A DNA stretch of 46,679 nt, from assembly GCA_007095845.1 (NCBI GenBank), contig SFBI01000019.1, positions 1 to 46,679 on the forward strand, written 5' to 3'. The notes beneath the pieces were generated by a model, which was not told the DNA's origin, searched no databases, and saw only the letters and a program-made list of their open reading frames with translations. This DNA comes from Microcystis aeruginosa Ma_MB_S_20031200_S102. Lineage in GTDB: Bacteria; Cyanobacteriota; Cyanobacteriia; Cyanobacteriales; Microcystaceae. The translations under genes were made by a program, and so were the position numbers. Numbering within the stretch: the first letter of the stretch is position 1; each line of letters starts with the position of its first letter. Below, piece by piece: positions 28,686 to 37,338 of the stretch.

Positions 28686-28709
28686 ATATATCAATAAAAG
28701 TTGATGTGT
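28686..28709 (-). promoter_or_regulatory. Putative ArsR operator upstream of the aquaporin gene
   Basis: ATATATCAA-N6-TTGATGTGT is an interrupted palindrome, 7 of 9 pairs, containing the ATCAA-N6-TTGAT core described for ArsR/SmtB-family sites. It lies about 30 bases before the aquaporin start, between arsR and the structural genes. Confidence 0.6.
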
Positions 28710-28761
28710 CAAGGGTAAAAGCTAGTTATAAAGCTTTAATATTTCTAAAAATCTTGATTGG

Positions 28762-29100
28762 TTACTTATTTTCCTCGCAGGAACGAGCGGGGACGAGGGC
28801 AGCAAAACGACGATATTCGGATAGATATTCTTCTAGGAGAAGAAATTGAGATAAATTTAGGCTGTAGTAGATCCAACGACCTTCTTGACGACTGCGGACT
28901 AAATTGGCTTCTTTTAGCGTTTTTAGGTGAAAAGATAATTTAGATTGGGCGATATCCAGATGCTCGCACAATTCACAGACGCATAATTCCTGATGTCGCA
29001 ACAGTTGCAGAATTTGCAGCCGTAGGGGATCCGAGAGTGCCTGAAAACCAGTGTAAATCTGGGTTAACGAGTCGGGAGATGTGGCCAGAGAGTTGAACAT
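28762..29100 (-). CDS. arsR: ArsR/SmtB-family metalloid-responsive repressor
   Basis: This 112-residue winged helix-turn-helix repressor should release its operator when arsenite or antimonite binds. The metal-binding ELCVCELCE motif gives Cys40, Cys42 and Cys45. The recognition helix is DIAQSKLSFHLKTLKEANLV, and the wing is EGRWIYYSLN. It heads the leftward cluster. A 100-base gap with an operator separates it from the aquaporin gene, so it may be transcribed separately. Confidence 0.92.
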   Translation of the reverse strand: MFNSLATSPDSLTQIYTGFQALSDPLRLQILQLLRHQELCVCELCEHLDIAQSKLSFHLKTLKEANLVRSRQEGRWIYYSLNLSQFLLLEEYLSEYRRFAALVPARSCEENK

Positions 29101-29217
29101 TGAGAGGGTCCCTCGGTGGGAAGGAAATGGGAAAGCGGGAAAATTCAGAATTGCAACAAAACTTTATGTATTTTTGTATCGAATCAGGAAAACCAGCGAA
29201 TCATCCCCTGTATGATA

Positions 29218-29255
29218 GACAATGGTTTTGACCAGAGACAATGGTTTTGACCAGA
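29218..29255. repeat. Tandem duplication of 19 bp upstream of psb30
   Basis: The unit GACAATGGTTTTGACCAGA occurs twice back to back, 40 bases before the psb30 ATG. It may be a recent slippage duplication and it lengthens the leader. Confidence 0.75.
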
Positions 29256-29294
29256 TTAGCCTTTTAAATCATTGTAAACAGGTTAGGAGACATC

Positions 29295-29414
29295 ATGGAA
29301 TTATTTGCGGCTCTCAATTTAGAACCCATTTTTCAACTCACCTTCGTGGCGCTAATTATGTTAGCTGGCCCCTTTGTCATTTTCCTACTAGCTTTTCGTG
29401 GTGGCGACCTATAA
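29295..29414 (+). CDS. psb30: Psb30 (Ycf12), small photosystem II subunit
   Basis: This 39-residue one-helix protein ends [13 protein letters not shown], the signature of Psb30/Ycf12, and starts [20 protein letters not shown]. Psb30 sits at the edge of the photosystem II core near cytochrome b559 and stabilises the complex. The membrane helix is about residues 12-34. AGGAGA lies 4 bases before the ATG. It was identified by direct reading because it is too short for usual ORF cut-offs. A terminator follows. Confidence 0.93.
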   Translation: MELFAALNLEPIFQLTFVALIMLAGPFVIFLLAFRGGDL

Positions 29415-29453
29415 AAACCGCCTCCTCCCATTGTTATTCGTGCTTTTTTGACT

Positions 29454-29480
29454 TCTCTCCTCTTTAGGGAGAGATTTTTT
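29454..29480 (+). terminator. Rho-independent terminator of psb30
   Basis: The stem TCTCTCC / GGAGAGA (7 pairs, 7-base loop) is followed by TTTTTT. It lies 40 bases after the psb30 stop. Confidence 0.8.
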
Positions 29481-29649
29481 GTCTAAAAGTCAGGAGTCGG
29501 GAGTCAGTTATCAGTTATCAGATGTGAGTTTTCAGTTATCATACTGAATCTGGTTATTAAAAACTGGTTATTTATTCCCCCTCTTGCATGAGTGCCTCTC
29601 CTGATATGTAGCCTATACTGTATGAATCAGTGTTATATTGGTAGCTAGG

Positions 29650-32001
29650 ATGCGGGAAAAAGGCAAAGAAACGGTAAAGAGAATGAAGTTTATTCACTGG
29701 AAAAAGCAGCATTTATTGATGATTTTTGTACTAGCGCTGGCAATTTCAGTCGCGTGGGGGACAATTTTGCCTGTTTTTACTCAAAAGCCTCCTGCACCTA
29801 ATCCTTGTAACCAACTTAGGGGAGATATTCAAAATCGGGCAAAAAAAGATGCAGAAGCTGACCGGTTGAATTTTTTTCCTTTCAATACTGATAAGAAAAA
29901 AAAGACGACTGGTGATATTTTAAATTTGTATAAAGAGGCAAGTTCTCAAGCTTCTTGTTTTCCACAGGCTCAATTACGGGCTCAATTATGGGATATCTAT
30001 GAACAACAATATGATATTAATAAATATCCTGCCTGGATACCTTTGCCTTTTATTGTTGTTTCTTTTATTCTTGTTGTTTTGGTGGCTTTTATTGGTGATA
30101 CCTTAAAAAAATGGCTCAATCAGTCTTTAGATGCGATTGGTAAATGGATTTATAAAACCTTTGCTGGAACACCCTTATTTGAAAATATTGCTCTTAAAAA
30201 GTATCGACAAGCATTAATTGATAAATATCAAAAACTTAATATACCTTTTCGTCCTCATCGTCCCCTAGAAATGCGGGAGATTTATGTTTCTTTAAAAGCT
30301 TTTAAAGCGAGCGATCGCTCTTTAATTGAAGTAGAAAATGCGGTGCAAAAATACCGCCGCTTAGTGGTTAAAGGTGCGCCTGGTTCGGGAAAGTCGATGT
30401 TATTAAAATATCTAGCACTTTCCTATTCAGAAGGACGATTCAAAAATTTATCGGGTCGTCCCGTGCCAATTTTACTAGAATTGAACCGCCTCAATGAGGC
30501 TAATTTGACAGTAGAAAAGTTAGAACAACAGTTAGTAGAAGTTTGCGATCGCCATAATTTTCCCAAAGCTAATCGTTTCATCTCTCAAGGTTTAAAAGAC
30601 GGACGTTTGCTGCTGCTTTTAGATGGGTTAGATGAGGTTAGTAGTGGCGTTCGCTCTTCTGTTGTTCGGTGTCTTAAGGACTTTTTAGAATTAGAAAAGT
30701 ATAAAAAATGTCGAGTAATTATTACCTGTCGGACGGCTGTTTATCATAATGAGTTTGTCGATGTTACAGAGCAAACTTTAGAAATTGTCGAATTTAGTGA
30801 CCAGCAAATGCGCCGCTTTTTGCAAGCTTGGAAGTCGCAAATGCCGCCAGAGAAATCAGTAGAACAATTGATTCAAAACTTGCGAGCTAAACCGAAAATT
30901 ATGGCACTGGCGCGGAATCCCCTACTGTTAACAATCATCGCCTATCTTTATACTGATACTCCCTTCGTTTTACCTCATTCGCGGGCCGAATTTTACACTA
31001 AAGCTACTGATGTTTTATTAGAATTGCGCGATGAAGAAAGAAATATCCCTAATCAATATAGTGGTGTCAACAAGCGGCGAGTTCTGCAACATTTAGCACT
31101 CTATGCTCAGAATAGCACTAATCGACAACAGCAAGATCGCCGCAGTCTTCTTGATTCTGAAGTATGGGAACAAGTTAAACAAGTCTTACCTTCATTAAAT
31201 CTAGAGGCTAAAGATGCTAATTCTATCGTTGATGAAATCGTCAAACGCAGTGGATTATTGCTTCGCATTGATGGCGGACAGCGTTATTATTTTCCTCATC
31301 TCACTCTACAAGAATATTTCGTAGCAGCAGCTTTAACAGACAAACAAGATGAATTAATTCAAAAATGGCAAAACGCTCCTAGCGACTGGCTAGAAATTGT
31401 CAAGTTATGGTGTGGATTGCCGAACAATAGTACGGATTTAATTACGGCGGTATATCAACAAGATACACTGACAGCATTTGAATGTTTAGCAGATGCTCAA
31501 GAAGTAACACCAGAAGTTGCTCAGGAGATTATAGATTATTTTAAAACACAATTGAGAACCGATGAATCAATTTGTAGTGCTTTTGGCTCAGTCGCAGCTG
31601 ATTTTCGTCCTAGAGGGAAAGCATTATTTGATTTTTTAGTTGCTAGTTTAGATAATTCAGCCAGCCAAAAAGCAGCGGCTCAAGCCTTATCCGCCACTAA
31701 TTTGCCTCAAGCAGTAGAAAAATTAGTTATTTACTATGATCCGAATCAACCTCATTTTATAGAAGTGCGAGAAGCCTTAATCAGAATGGGAGGTTTAGCA
31801 GTCAATCAACTAGAATCTTTAGCTCGAAAAGGCTCTATAGAAGCAATGGATGATCTAGTTAAAATTGCCATACCAGAAGCGGCTGAGGCACTTGCAAGAT
31901 TGCAGGAAGATCCGAACTTAAGCGGAAAAGTAAGTTTTCGACTTGCAGCACTGTTGAACGAGTTAGAAGATAGTCAAGCTGAACGCAATCGCACTTTATA
32001 A
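29650..32001 (+). CDS. Membrane-anchored NACHT ATPase with HEAT-like C-terminus
   Basis: This is a 783-residue STAND-type NTPase from the ATG at 29650 (TTG 29638 is open upstream). Membrane helices lie at about residues 24-44 (LMIFVLALAISVAWG) and 128-152 (WIPLPFIVVSFILVVLVAF), with a roughly 80-residue outside loop containing conserved-looking cysteines. The NACHT follows: P-loop GAPGSGKS at 242-249, Walker B LLLLDGLDEVSSG with Asp325, and a sensor-like CRVIITCRT. About residue 560 onwards is a helical, HEAT-like region (KAAAQALSATNLPQAVEKL). NACHT proteins are known in bacterial antiviral defence; that role is inferred. The next gene begins 13 bases downstream. Confidence 0.85.
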   Translation: MREKGKETVKRMKFIHWKKQHLLMIFVLALAISVAWGTILPVFTQKPPAPNPCNQLRGDIQNRAKKDAEADRLNFFPFNTDKKKKTTGDILNLYKEASSQASCFPQAQLRAQLWDIYEQQYDINKYPAWIPLPFIVVSFILVVLVAFIGDTLKKWLNQSLDAIGKWIYKTFAGTPLFENIALKKYRQALIDKYQKLNIPFRPHRPLEMREIYVSLKAFKASDRSLIEVENAVQKYRRLVVKGAPGSGKSMLLKYLALSYSEGRFKNLSGRPVPILLELNRLNEANLTVEKLEQQLVEVCDRHNFPKANRFISQGLKDGRLLLLLDGLDEVSSGVRSSVVRCLKDFLELEKYKKCRVIITCRTAVYHNEFVDVTEQTLEIVEFSDQQMRRFLQAWKSQMPPEKSVEQLIQNLRAKPKIMALARNPLLLTIIAYLYTDTPFVLPHSRAEFYTKATDVLLELRDEERNIPNQYSGVNKRRVLQHLALYAQNSTNRQQQDRRSLLDSEVWEQVKQVLPSLNLEAKDANSIVDEIVKRSGLLLRIDGGQRYYFPHLTLQEYFVAAALTDKQDELIQKWQNAPSDWLEIVKLWCGLPNNSTDLITAVYQQDTLTAFECLADAQEVTPEVAQEIIDYFKTQLRTDESICSAFGSVAADFRPRGKALFDFLVASLDNSASQKAAAQALSATNLPQAVEKLVIYYDPNQPHFIEVREALIRMGGLAVNQLESLARKGSIEAMDDLVKIAIPEAAEALARLQEDPNLSGKVSFRLAALLNELEDSQAERNRTL

Positions 32002-32014
32002 TGAAGGAAAACTA

Positions 32015-33325
32015 ATGCTATTCAGATTCATTCGCCGACTAAAAAATCGAGCCGTTAAACAAAAGCGCCAGCCACAAGAGGTAATCGAAACGGACTTAAA
32101 TTGGATTTGGCAACCTTTTGAAAATTCAAGCAATTTTCAGTTCTCTGCTACTGTCAAGAAAATTGCTGCTGCAATTATTGGAAGCTCTGCTGATGATATT
32201 CCTAAAATCACTTTTGAACTCGATCCTCGGTTAGTCATTCCTTTATGTGCGATTCAGTTACAAGATGAAATTAATCTAACTCAATTAAGTTCTTTTGAAA
32301 ATAAAATTGAATCACTTAATTTACTTGACTTCAATTTAGCTACTAAAATAGAGTTTGTTGATCGAGTTTTAAGTGAAATTACTCCAAAGCAGCGTTGGTT
32401 ATATTTATTTAATAGTCTGACACCTGAATTACAATTTGCCTTACTGTCTCGCTTAATCAACTGCCGCCGCCCCACAAGAAACGACTGGCGCAATCTTTTT
32501 AAGAAGATAGAATATCAGTTTAAAAAAAGCCGAGAATATCTAATTGTTTTAACTATTGTCTTCTTGCTTTCTCTTGGATCTTTAATTGAAATATTCGCTA
32601 TCATGTACAGTCAGCCAGAAAGTTGGGTTAATTACTGGATGGCAATCACAATTGTTGTTGTGCTGTCTTTTTTGAGAGTTTTATTGATAGAAATAACCGA
32701 AGAAGATAAATCAGAGCCAACTTTATTGATGCAATTGGGCTTACTCGGATCCTGGACGTTTTGCCAAGAATGGTATCGACTACTCAGAAAAAACCTAGTT
32801 TGGGAAGGGGTGACAGCTTTGTTTGAGGATGGGGTTGTGGTTGCGGCTGGGGCTGCGGCTGTGGCTGTGGCTGTGGCTGTGGCTGCGGCTGTGGCTGTGG
32901 CTGGGGCTGGGGCTGGGGCTGGGGCTGGGGCTGTGGCTGTGGCTGGGGCTGTGGCTGTGGCTGGGGCTGGGGCTGTGGCTGGGGCTGTGGCTGCGGCTGT
33001 GGCTGGGGCTGGGGCTTGGGCTGTGCTTTGGTATGGGGTTGGGGCTATTGGCTTTGGTTTGGGAATTTGGTATCGGGCTAAAACAGAAAAAGATTTAGGA
33101 TGGGTGCGATTCTTGTCGATATTGGCTTTTCCCTGGTTTTGTTGGTTTCCCATTGTATTTGGGTTTACCTCTTTTGCTCTGTATCATCGCCTATCTTGGG
33201 AATGGCAATCAATATCCCTATTTTGGCTAGTTATCTTCGGATTTTGTACTGTCCTTTGGGTGCGAGGTAAAAAATTAGAAGAAAAAGCCCGCAACCCTCT
33301 CAGAGGCATTTTAGATGGGCAGTGA
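32015..33325 (+). CDS. Multi-helix membrane partner with Ala/Val/Gly repeat tract
   Basis: I do not recognise this 436-residue protein. The first 165 residues are soluble, helical and charged, and contain TPKQRWLYLFNSLTPELQFALL. Membrane helices follow at about 170-192, 206-224 and several after 345. Residues about 270-337 consist almost only of Ala, Val and Gly, encoded by a GCTGTG/GGGGCT hexanucleotide-type repeat (32831-33025). The tract may extend a membrane helix or form a flexible or amyloid-like stretch. The 13-base gap to the NACHT gene suggests an operon and a physical partnership, which is inference. Confidence 0.7.
   Translation: MLFRFIRRLKNRAVKQKRQPQEVIETDLNWIWQPFENSSNFQFSATVKKIAAAIIGSSADDIPKITFELDPRLVIPLCAIQLQDEINLTQLSSFENKIESLNLLDFNLATKIEFVDRVLSEITPKQRWLYLFNSLTPELQFALLSRLINCRRPTRNDWRNLFKKIEYQFKKSREYLIVLTIVFLLSLGSLIEIFAIMYSQPESWVNYWMAITIVVVLSFLRVLLIEITEEDKSEPTLLMQLGLLGSWTFCQEWYRLLRKNLVWEGVTALFEDGVVVAAGAAAVAVAVAVAAAVAVAGAGAGAGAGAVAVAGAVAVAGAGAVAGAVAAAVAGAGAWAVLWYGVGAIGFGLGIWYRAKTEKDLGWVRFLSILAFPWFCWFPIVFGFTSFALYHRLSWEWQSISLFWLVIFGFCTVLWVRGKKLEEKARNPLRGILDGQ
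32831..33025 (+). repeat. GC-rich in-frame hexanucleotide repeat (GCTGTG/GGGGCT)
   Basis: About 195 bases of imperfect GCTGTGGCTGGG-type repeats within the membrane-protein gene. The unit is a multiple of 3, so gains or losses keep the frame. Five GGGG runs separated by CT (32903-32930) meet a G-quadruplex pattern on the coding strand. Confidence 0.85.
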
Positions 33326-33959
33326 TAGTCGCCCAAACAGTAGTAAACTTGACGATGTTATAGAAATTCTTCTACTGTTGAGATACAGTGAACAGTAAGC
33401 AATGAAATGACAACTGATAAGGGACTTGCGCTTTGATAATGTACCTTTTGGGCGAACGCAGTTCGCCCCTACATTGTGGACAAAATCCGTTACTGTAGGG
33501 GCGCAAAGCTTGCGCCCTCCGATCGATTGGGATATAATTGCTTGTTGAGACGAGGCAAAAGGCAAGAGGCTTCGGCCGTGAGCTCAGCCGAACGGCAAAA
33601 GGCAACAGTAAAGGGATTGGGGGAGGTTCAGCTAATCTAAGAATAAGCGGTTTAAATGCGTCTTAGCTTAACTGTTTACTGTTTACTGAAAAGCCCCCAT
33701 TGCCACTTCCCCACTTCCCCACTTCCCCACTTCCCCACTTCCCAATTCATAATTTATAATTCATAATTCACAATTCCCACTTCCCCACTTCCCCACTTCC
33801 CCACTTCCCCACTTCCCCACTTCCCCACTTCCCCACTTCCCAATTCATAATTCATAATTCATAATTCATAATTCCCACTCCCCCTCTCCTAACAATCGAC
33901 TGCTAAGATCGAACAGAGCGATCGATCTCTCGCTCCCACGATACCTGATAAAACTATCT
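33326..33959. repeat. Intergenic array of simple and palindromic repeats
   Basis: There is no gene. It holds two palindromes, GGGCGAACGCAGTTCGCCC (near 33450) and GGGCGCAAAGCTTGCGCCC (near 33505), then GGCAAAAGGCAAGAGGC debris near 33555-33605. Many CCCCACTT octamer copies (33700-33740 and 33775-33840) are interleaved with TTCATAATTC-type copies. The octamer run is the kind of heptamer/octamer repeat common in cyanobacteria. The purpose is unknown. Confidence 0.85.
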
Positions 33960-35516
33960 ATGATCATTAAAAATAACCCCCATTATCGGGCTGTAATCGG
34001 CTTTTGGGTCGCTTTCGTTGTGTTTTGGGGTTTTGGGAGTTTCTCCCCCCTTCTTGCCCAAGCGAAAGAGCAACCAGCCGATGTACAATCGATTACCCCC
34101 TACCTTAAGCAATTTCAACAAAAAATTACCGAATTTCGCCTCGACAACGGACTAAAATTCATTATCCTAGAAAATCGCGATGCTCCGGTTATTTCCTTTG
34201 TCACCTACGCGGATGTGGGGGGTGCCGATGAACCGGACGGTAAAACAGGAGTTGCCCACTTTTTGGAACATTTAGCCTTTAAAGGCACAAAAACCATCGG
34301 TACTACCGATTATCTTAGCGAGAAAAAAGTCCTCGATCGCCTTGAAGCTATAGACAAAGAACTGCAAGCAGCCAAAAAAGCGGGTAAAAGCGCAGAAGTC
34401 GCTAAATTAACGGAAGAATTTCAACAAGCGAAGGCAGAGTCCGAGAAATTCGTCCAACGCAACGAATACGGGCAAATCGTCGAAACGCAGGGAGGAGTCG
34501 GTTTAAATGCCACCACTTCCAGCGATGCAACTAGCTATTTTTACAGCTTCCCGTCGAATAAATTGGAATTATGGATGTCTTTGGAATCGGAAAGATTTTT
34601 AGAACCGGTGTTCCAACGGGAATTTTACAAAGAAAAAGACGTAATTCTGGAAGAAAGACGGATGCGGACGGATAATAGCCCCTTGGGTCTATTAATCGAA
34701 GCTTTTCTCGATCAAGCTTATACTGTCCATCCCTACAAACGTCCCGTTATCGGCTACGATCGAGATATTCGCAATCTGGAACCCTCAGATATCCAAAACT
34801 TTTTCGATAAATTTTATCCTGCCAGTAATTTGACCATAGCTATCGCCGGAGATGTGGACCCAGAACAGGTCAAACAGTTAGCTAAGGTTTATTTTGGTCG
34901 TTTTCCCGCTAAACCGAAACCCCCACAGGTGAAGGTAGTGGAACCAAACCAAACCAAAACAAAGGAAATTACCCTAAAATTAGCCTCGCAGCCTTGGTAT
35001 TTAGAAGGATACCATCGTCCCGCCCTCAATCATCCCGATCATGCGGTTTACGAGGTTATTGCCACTTTAATGAGTGAAGGAAGAACTTCGCGACTGTATA
35101 AAGCTTTAGTGGAGGACAAACAACTGGCCCTCGCTGCCCAGGGATTTAACGGCTTTCCGGGGGATAAATACCCAAATTTGCTGTTATTCTATGCTCTCAG
35201 CGCTCCTAATGTCAGCCTGGAGCAAGTAGCGCAGGGTTTGAATTTGGAATTGGAAAGATTGAAAAATGAACCGGTTTCGGAACAGGAATTAGAACGGGTT
35301 AAAAATCAACTACGGGCAGCCCTATTAAGAGGTCTTGATTCTAACATGGGCATGGCGCGATCCTTGATTGAATACGAGGTAAAAACCGGCGATTGGCGTA
35401 ATTTATTCGCCCAATTAGATGCTTATAATGCTGTCACGGCTGCCGATATTCAACGGGTGGCTAAAGAGACTTTTACCCCCGAAAATCGCACTATTGGCCG
35501 AATTTTACCAAAATAG
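33960..35516 (+). CDS. M16-family zinc metallopeptidase, exported
   Basis: This 518-residue insulinase-family peptidase has a signal-like N-terminus (FWVAFVVFWGFGSFSPLLAQA, cleavage near residue 35). The inverted zinc motif HFLEH is at residues 100-104 in GVAHFLEHLAFKGTK. A Lys/Glu/Ala-rich helical insert (DRLEAIDKELQAAKKAGKSA) follows it. LEERRMRTDNSP is a further family motif. It should act in the periplasm or lumen on small unfolded peptides. The next gene is its likely non-catalytic partner. Confidence 0.9.
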   Translation: MIIKNNPHYRAVIGFWVAFVVFWGFGSFSPLLAQAKEQPADVQSITPYLKQFQQKITEFRLDNGLKFIILENRDAPVISFVTYADVGGADEPDGKTGVAHFLEHLAFKGTKTIGTTDYLSEKKVLDRLEAIDKELQAAKKAGKSAEVAKLTEEFQQAKAESEKFVQRNEYGQIVETQGGVGLNATTSSDATSYFYSFPSNKLELWMSLESERFLEPVFQREFYKEKDVILEERRMRTDNSPLGLLIEAFLDQAYTVHPYKRPVIGYDRDIRNLEPSDIQNFFDKFYPASNLTIAIAGDVDPEQVKQLAKVYFGRFPAKPKPPQVKVVEPNQTKTKEITLKLASQPWYLEGYHRPALNHPDHAVYEVIATLMSEGRTSRLYKALVEDKQLALAAQGFNGFPGDKYPNLLLFYALSAPNVSLEQVAQGLNLELERLKNEPVSEQELERVKNQLRAALLRGLDSNMGMARSLIEYEVKTGDWRNLFAQLDAYNAVTAADIQRVAKETFTPENRTIGRILPK

Positions 35517-35753
35517 ATAGATGGGGAAATGGGGGAAGTGGGGGAAGTGGGGAAGTGGGGAAGTGGGGAAATTTTAGGTAAAACCCCAACACCCCCCGCA
35601 ACGCGCACGCAGTGACCACCCCAACACCCTAAAACCCTAACACCCTAACACCCTAACACCCCAACACCCCAACACCCCAACACCCTAAAACCCTAACACC
35701 CTAACACCCTAACACCTAACACCTAAAACCGAAAACCTAAAATAAATATAATC
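35517..35753. repeat. Low-complexity spacer between the two M16 genes
   Basis: GGGGAAGT copies (35535-35570) are followed by about 20 imperfect ACACCCTA/ACACCCCA units (35590-35720). This resembles the array at 33.7-33.9 kb, in the complementary orientation for the first part. There is no gene. The second M16 gene has no clear ribosome binding site (AAATAAATATAATC). Confidence 0.8.
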
Positions 35754-37202
35754 ATGAAAAAACGCTTACAATGGCTAGGTTTAATCCTGCTCACCCTGAT
35801 AGGTGTCCTAGCTTTTCGTTCCCCGGCAATTGCCCAAACCCCGCGACATTTTACCGATTTAACTTTTCCTCCCCTTCCTGAAGTTACAGTTCCCCAATAC
35901 GAGCGCTATCAACTAGATAATGGTATGGTGGTTTATTTAGTGGAGGATCGCAGCTTACCTTTAGTAAGTGGTACGGCGATGATTCGGACGGGAGGAAGAT
36001 TAGAATCCGGGGAAAAAGTCGGATTAGCCGATATTACTGGAACCGTGCTGCGTAGTGGTGGCACAGAAAACCATCCTTCTGCTGTCTTAAATCAGTTATT
36101 AGAACAAAGAGCAGCCCTAGTAGAAACCTCGATCGATCTTAACGCTGGAACTGCTAGTTTTAGCGCTCTTAGTGAAGATTTAGAAACCGTTTTTAATCTC
36201 TTTGCTGAGGTTTTGCGTTCCCCAGCTTTTGAAAATCAGAGAGTGGAATTAGCCAAAGTTCAGGAAAAAGGAGCAATTGCTCGACGTAATGATGATCCCG
36301 ATGATATTGCTAGTCGAGAGTTTAAAAAGCTAGTCTATGGTGATAATAGCCCCTACGCTCGTACTGTAGAATATAGCACTTTAGCTAATATTGACCGTCA
36401 GGATTTAATTGATTTTTATCGCACCTATGTCCGTCCCGACCAAATAATTTTAGGAATTGTCGGTGATTTTGATTCTCCGTCGATGAAAGCATTAATCAAT
36501 AAGACTTTTGGCGATTGGAAAAATCCCGCCACTACCCCTAAAATTGTCACCCCTTCGGCAACCCAAAAAAATCTTCAAGGTGTCTTTGTTGTCAATCAAC
36601 CCCAATTAACCCAGAGTACGGTTTTATTAGGGCATCTTGGGGGTCGTTTGGATAGTCCCGACTATCCCGCTTTAACGGTATTAAATGAGATTTTAAGCGG
36701 TTTTGGTGGCCGTTTATTTAATGAAGTGCGCTCCCGTCAAGGATTAGCTTATTCTGTCTATGGTGTCTGGAATAGTCGTTATGATTATCCCGGTTTATTT
36801 ATTGCTGGAGGTCAAACTCGCACCGATGCTACCGTACCTTTTATTAAGGCAATTTTAGGCGAAATCGAGCGACTTCGCAATCAACCCGTTACTGCCAAAG
36901 AATTAGCAGACGCTAAAAATGCTATTCTCAATTCTTTTGTTTTTAAGTTTGAGAAACCTGGTCAAAATTTATCGCGATTGATGACCTATGAATACTATGG
37001 TTATCCCCAAGATTTTATCTTCCGTTATCAACAAGCGGTAAAAGGGGTGACAATTGCCGATATTCAACGAGTGGCCAAACAATATCTACAACCGAATCAA
37101 ATTGTGACTCTTGTGGTGGGTAATGAACAGGAAATTCAACCTCCCTTATCCAGTTTGGGAACTACGGTTAAAACTGTTGATGTTACCATCACACAAATAT
37201 AA
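35754..37202 (+). CDS. M16-family peptidase-like protein, non-catalytic partner
   Basis: This 482-residue protein has a signal-like N-terminus (LQWLGLILLTLIGVLAFRSP, ending AIAQT near residue 29). It has the M16 fold, but where HxxEH is expected it reads GLADITGTVLRSGGT, with no zinc ligands. It keeps the substrate-side motif GGRLFNEVRSRQGLAYSVYG near residue 320 (Arg/Tyr). Paired catalytic and non-catalytic M16 subunits form heterodimers in mitochondria and some bacteria, so a heterodimer with the upstream protein is plausible. Confidence 0.88.
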   Translation: MKKRLQWLGLILLTLIGVLAFRSPAIAQTPRHFTDLTFPPLPEVTVPQYERYQLDNGMVVYLVEDRSLPLVSGTAMIRTGGRLESGEKVGLADITGTVLRSGGTENHPSAVLNQLLEQRAALVETSIDLNAGTASFSALSEDLETVFNLFAEVLRSPAFENQRVELAKVQEKGAIARRNDDPDDIASREFKKLVYGDNSPYARTVEYSTLANIDRQDLIDFYRTYVRPDQIILGIVGDFDSPSMKALINKTFGDWKNPATTPKIVTPSATQKNLQGVFVVNQPQLTQSTVLLGHLGGRLDSPDYPALTVLNEILSGFGGRLFNEVRSRQGLAYSVYGVWNSRYDYPGLFIAGGQTRTDATVPFIKAILGEIERLRNQPVTAKELADAKNAILNSFVFKFEKPGQNLSRLMTYEYYGYPQDFIFRYQQAVKGVTIADIQRVAKQYLQPNQIVTLVVGNEQEIQPPLSSLGTTVKTVDVTITQI

Positions 37203-37220
37203 ATAACTGTAGAGATGTCG

Positions 37221-37246
37221 GGTGTGTTACATGACGCTAACACACC
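37221..37246. repeat. Palindromic hairpin after the M16 pair
   Basis: GGTGTGTTA and TAACACACC form a perfect 9-bp stem with an 8-base loop. No T run follows, so it may be a dispersed palindrome rather than a terminator. Confidence 0.6.
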
Positions 37247-37338
37247 TGAGAAAAATTTCCTTTTAAATGTTGACAAATTGCCTATCATAAAAGCATAGTC
37301 TTCATCAATTCCCCAGAGACTTTTAGGGTTAGTATGTA

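Noticed and set aside
29222-29467. 81-codon ORF
   Set aside because: It is a shadow frame across psb30, and its start lies inside the 19-bp tandem duplication.
32632-33153. 173-codon antisense ORF over the Ala/Val/Gly tract
   Set aside because: It is open only because the hexanucleotide repeat avoids stops on both strands (Pro/Ala/Thr repeats). No ribosome binding site or family signal.
33700-33845. CRISPR-like array of short repeats
   Set aside because: The units are 8 bases with no unique spacers and no cas genes nearby. These are simple repeats.
35590-35720. Telomere-like CCCTAA repeats
   Set aside because: The units are imperfect (CACCCTAA, CACCCCAA) and lie inside a bacterial operon-like region; low-complexity slippage explains them.
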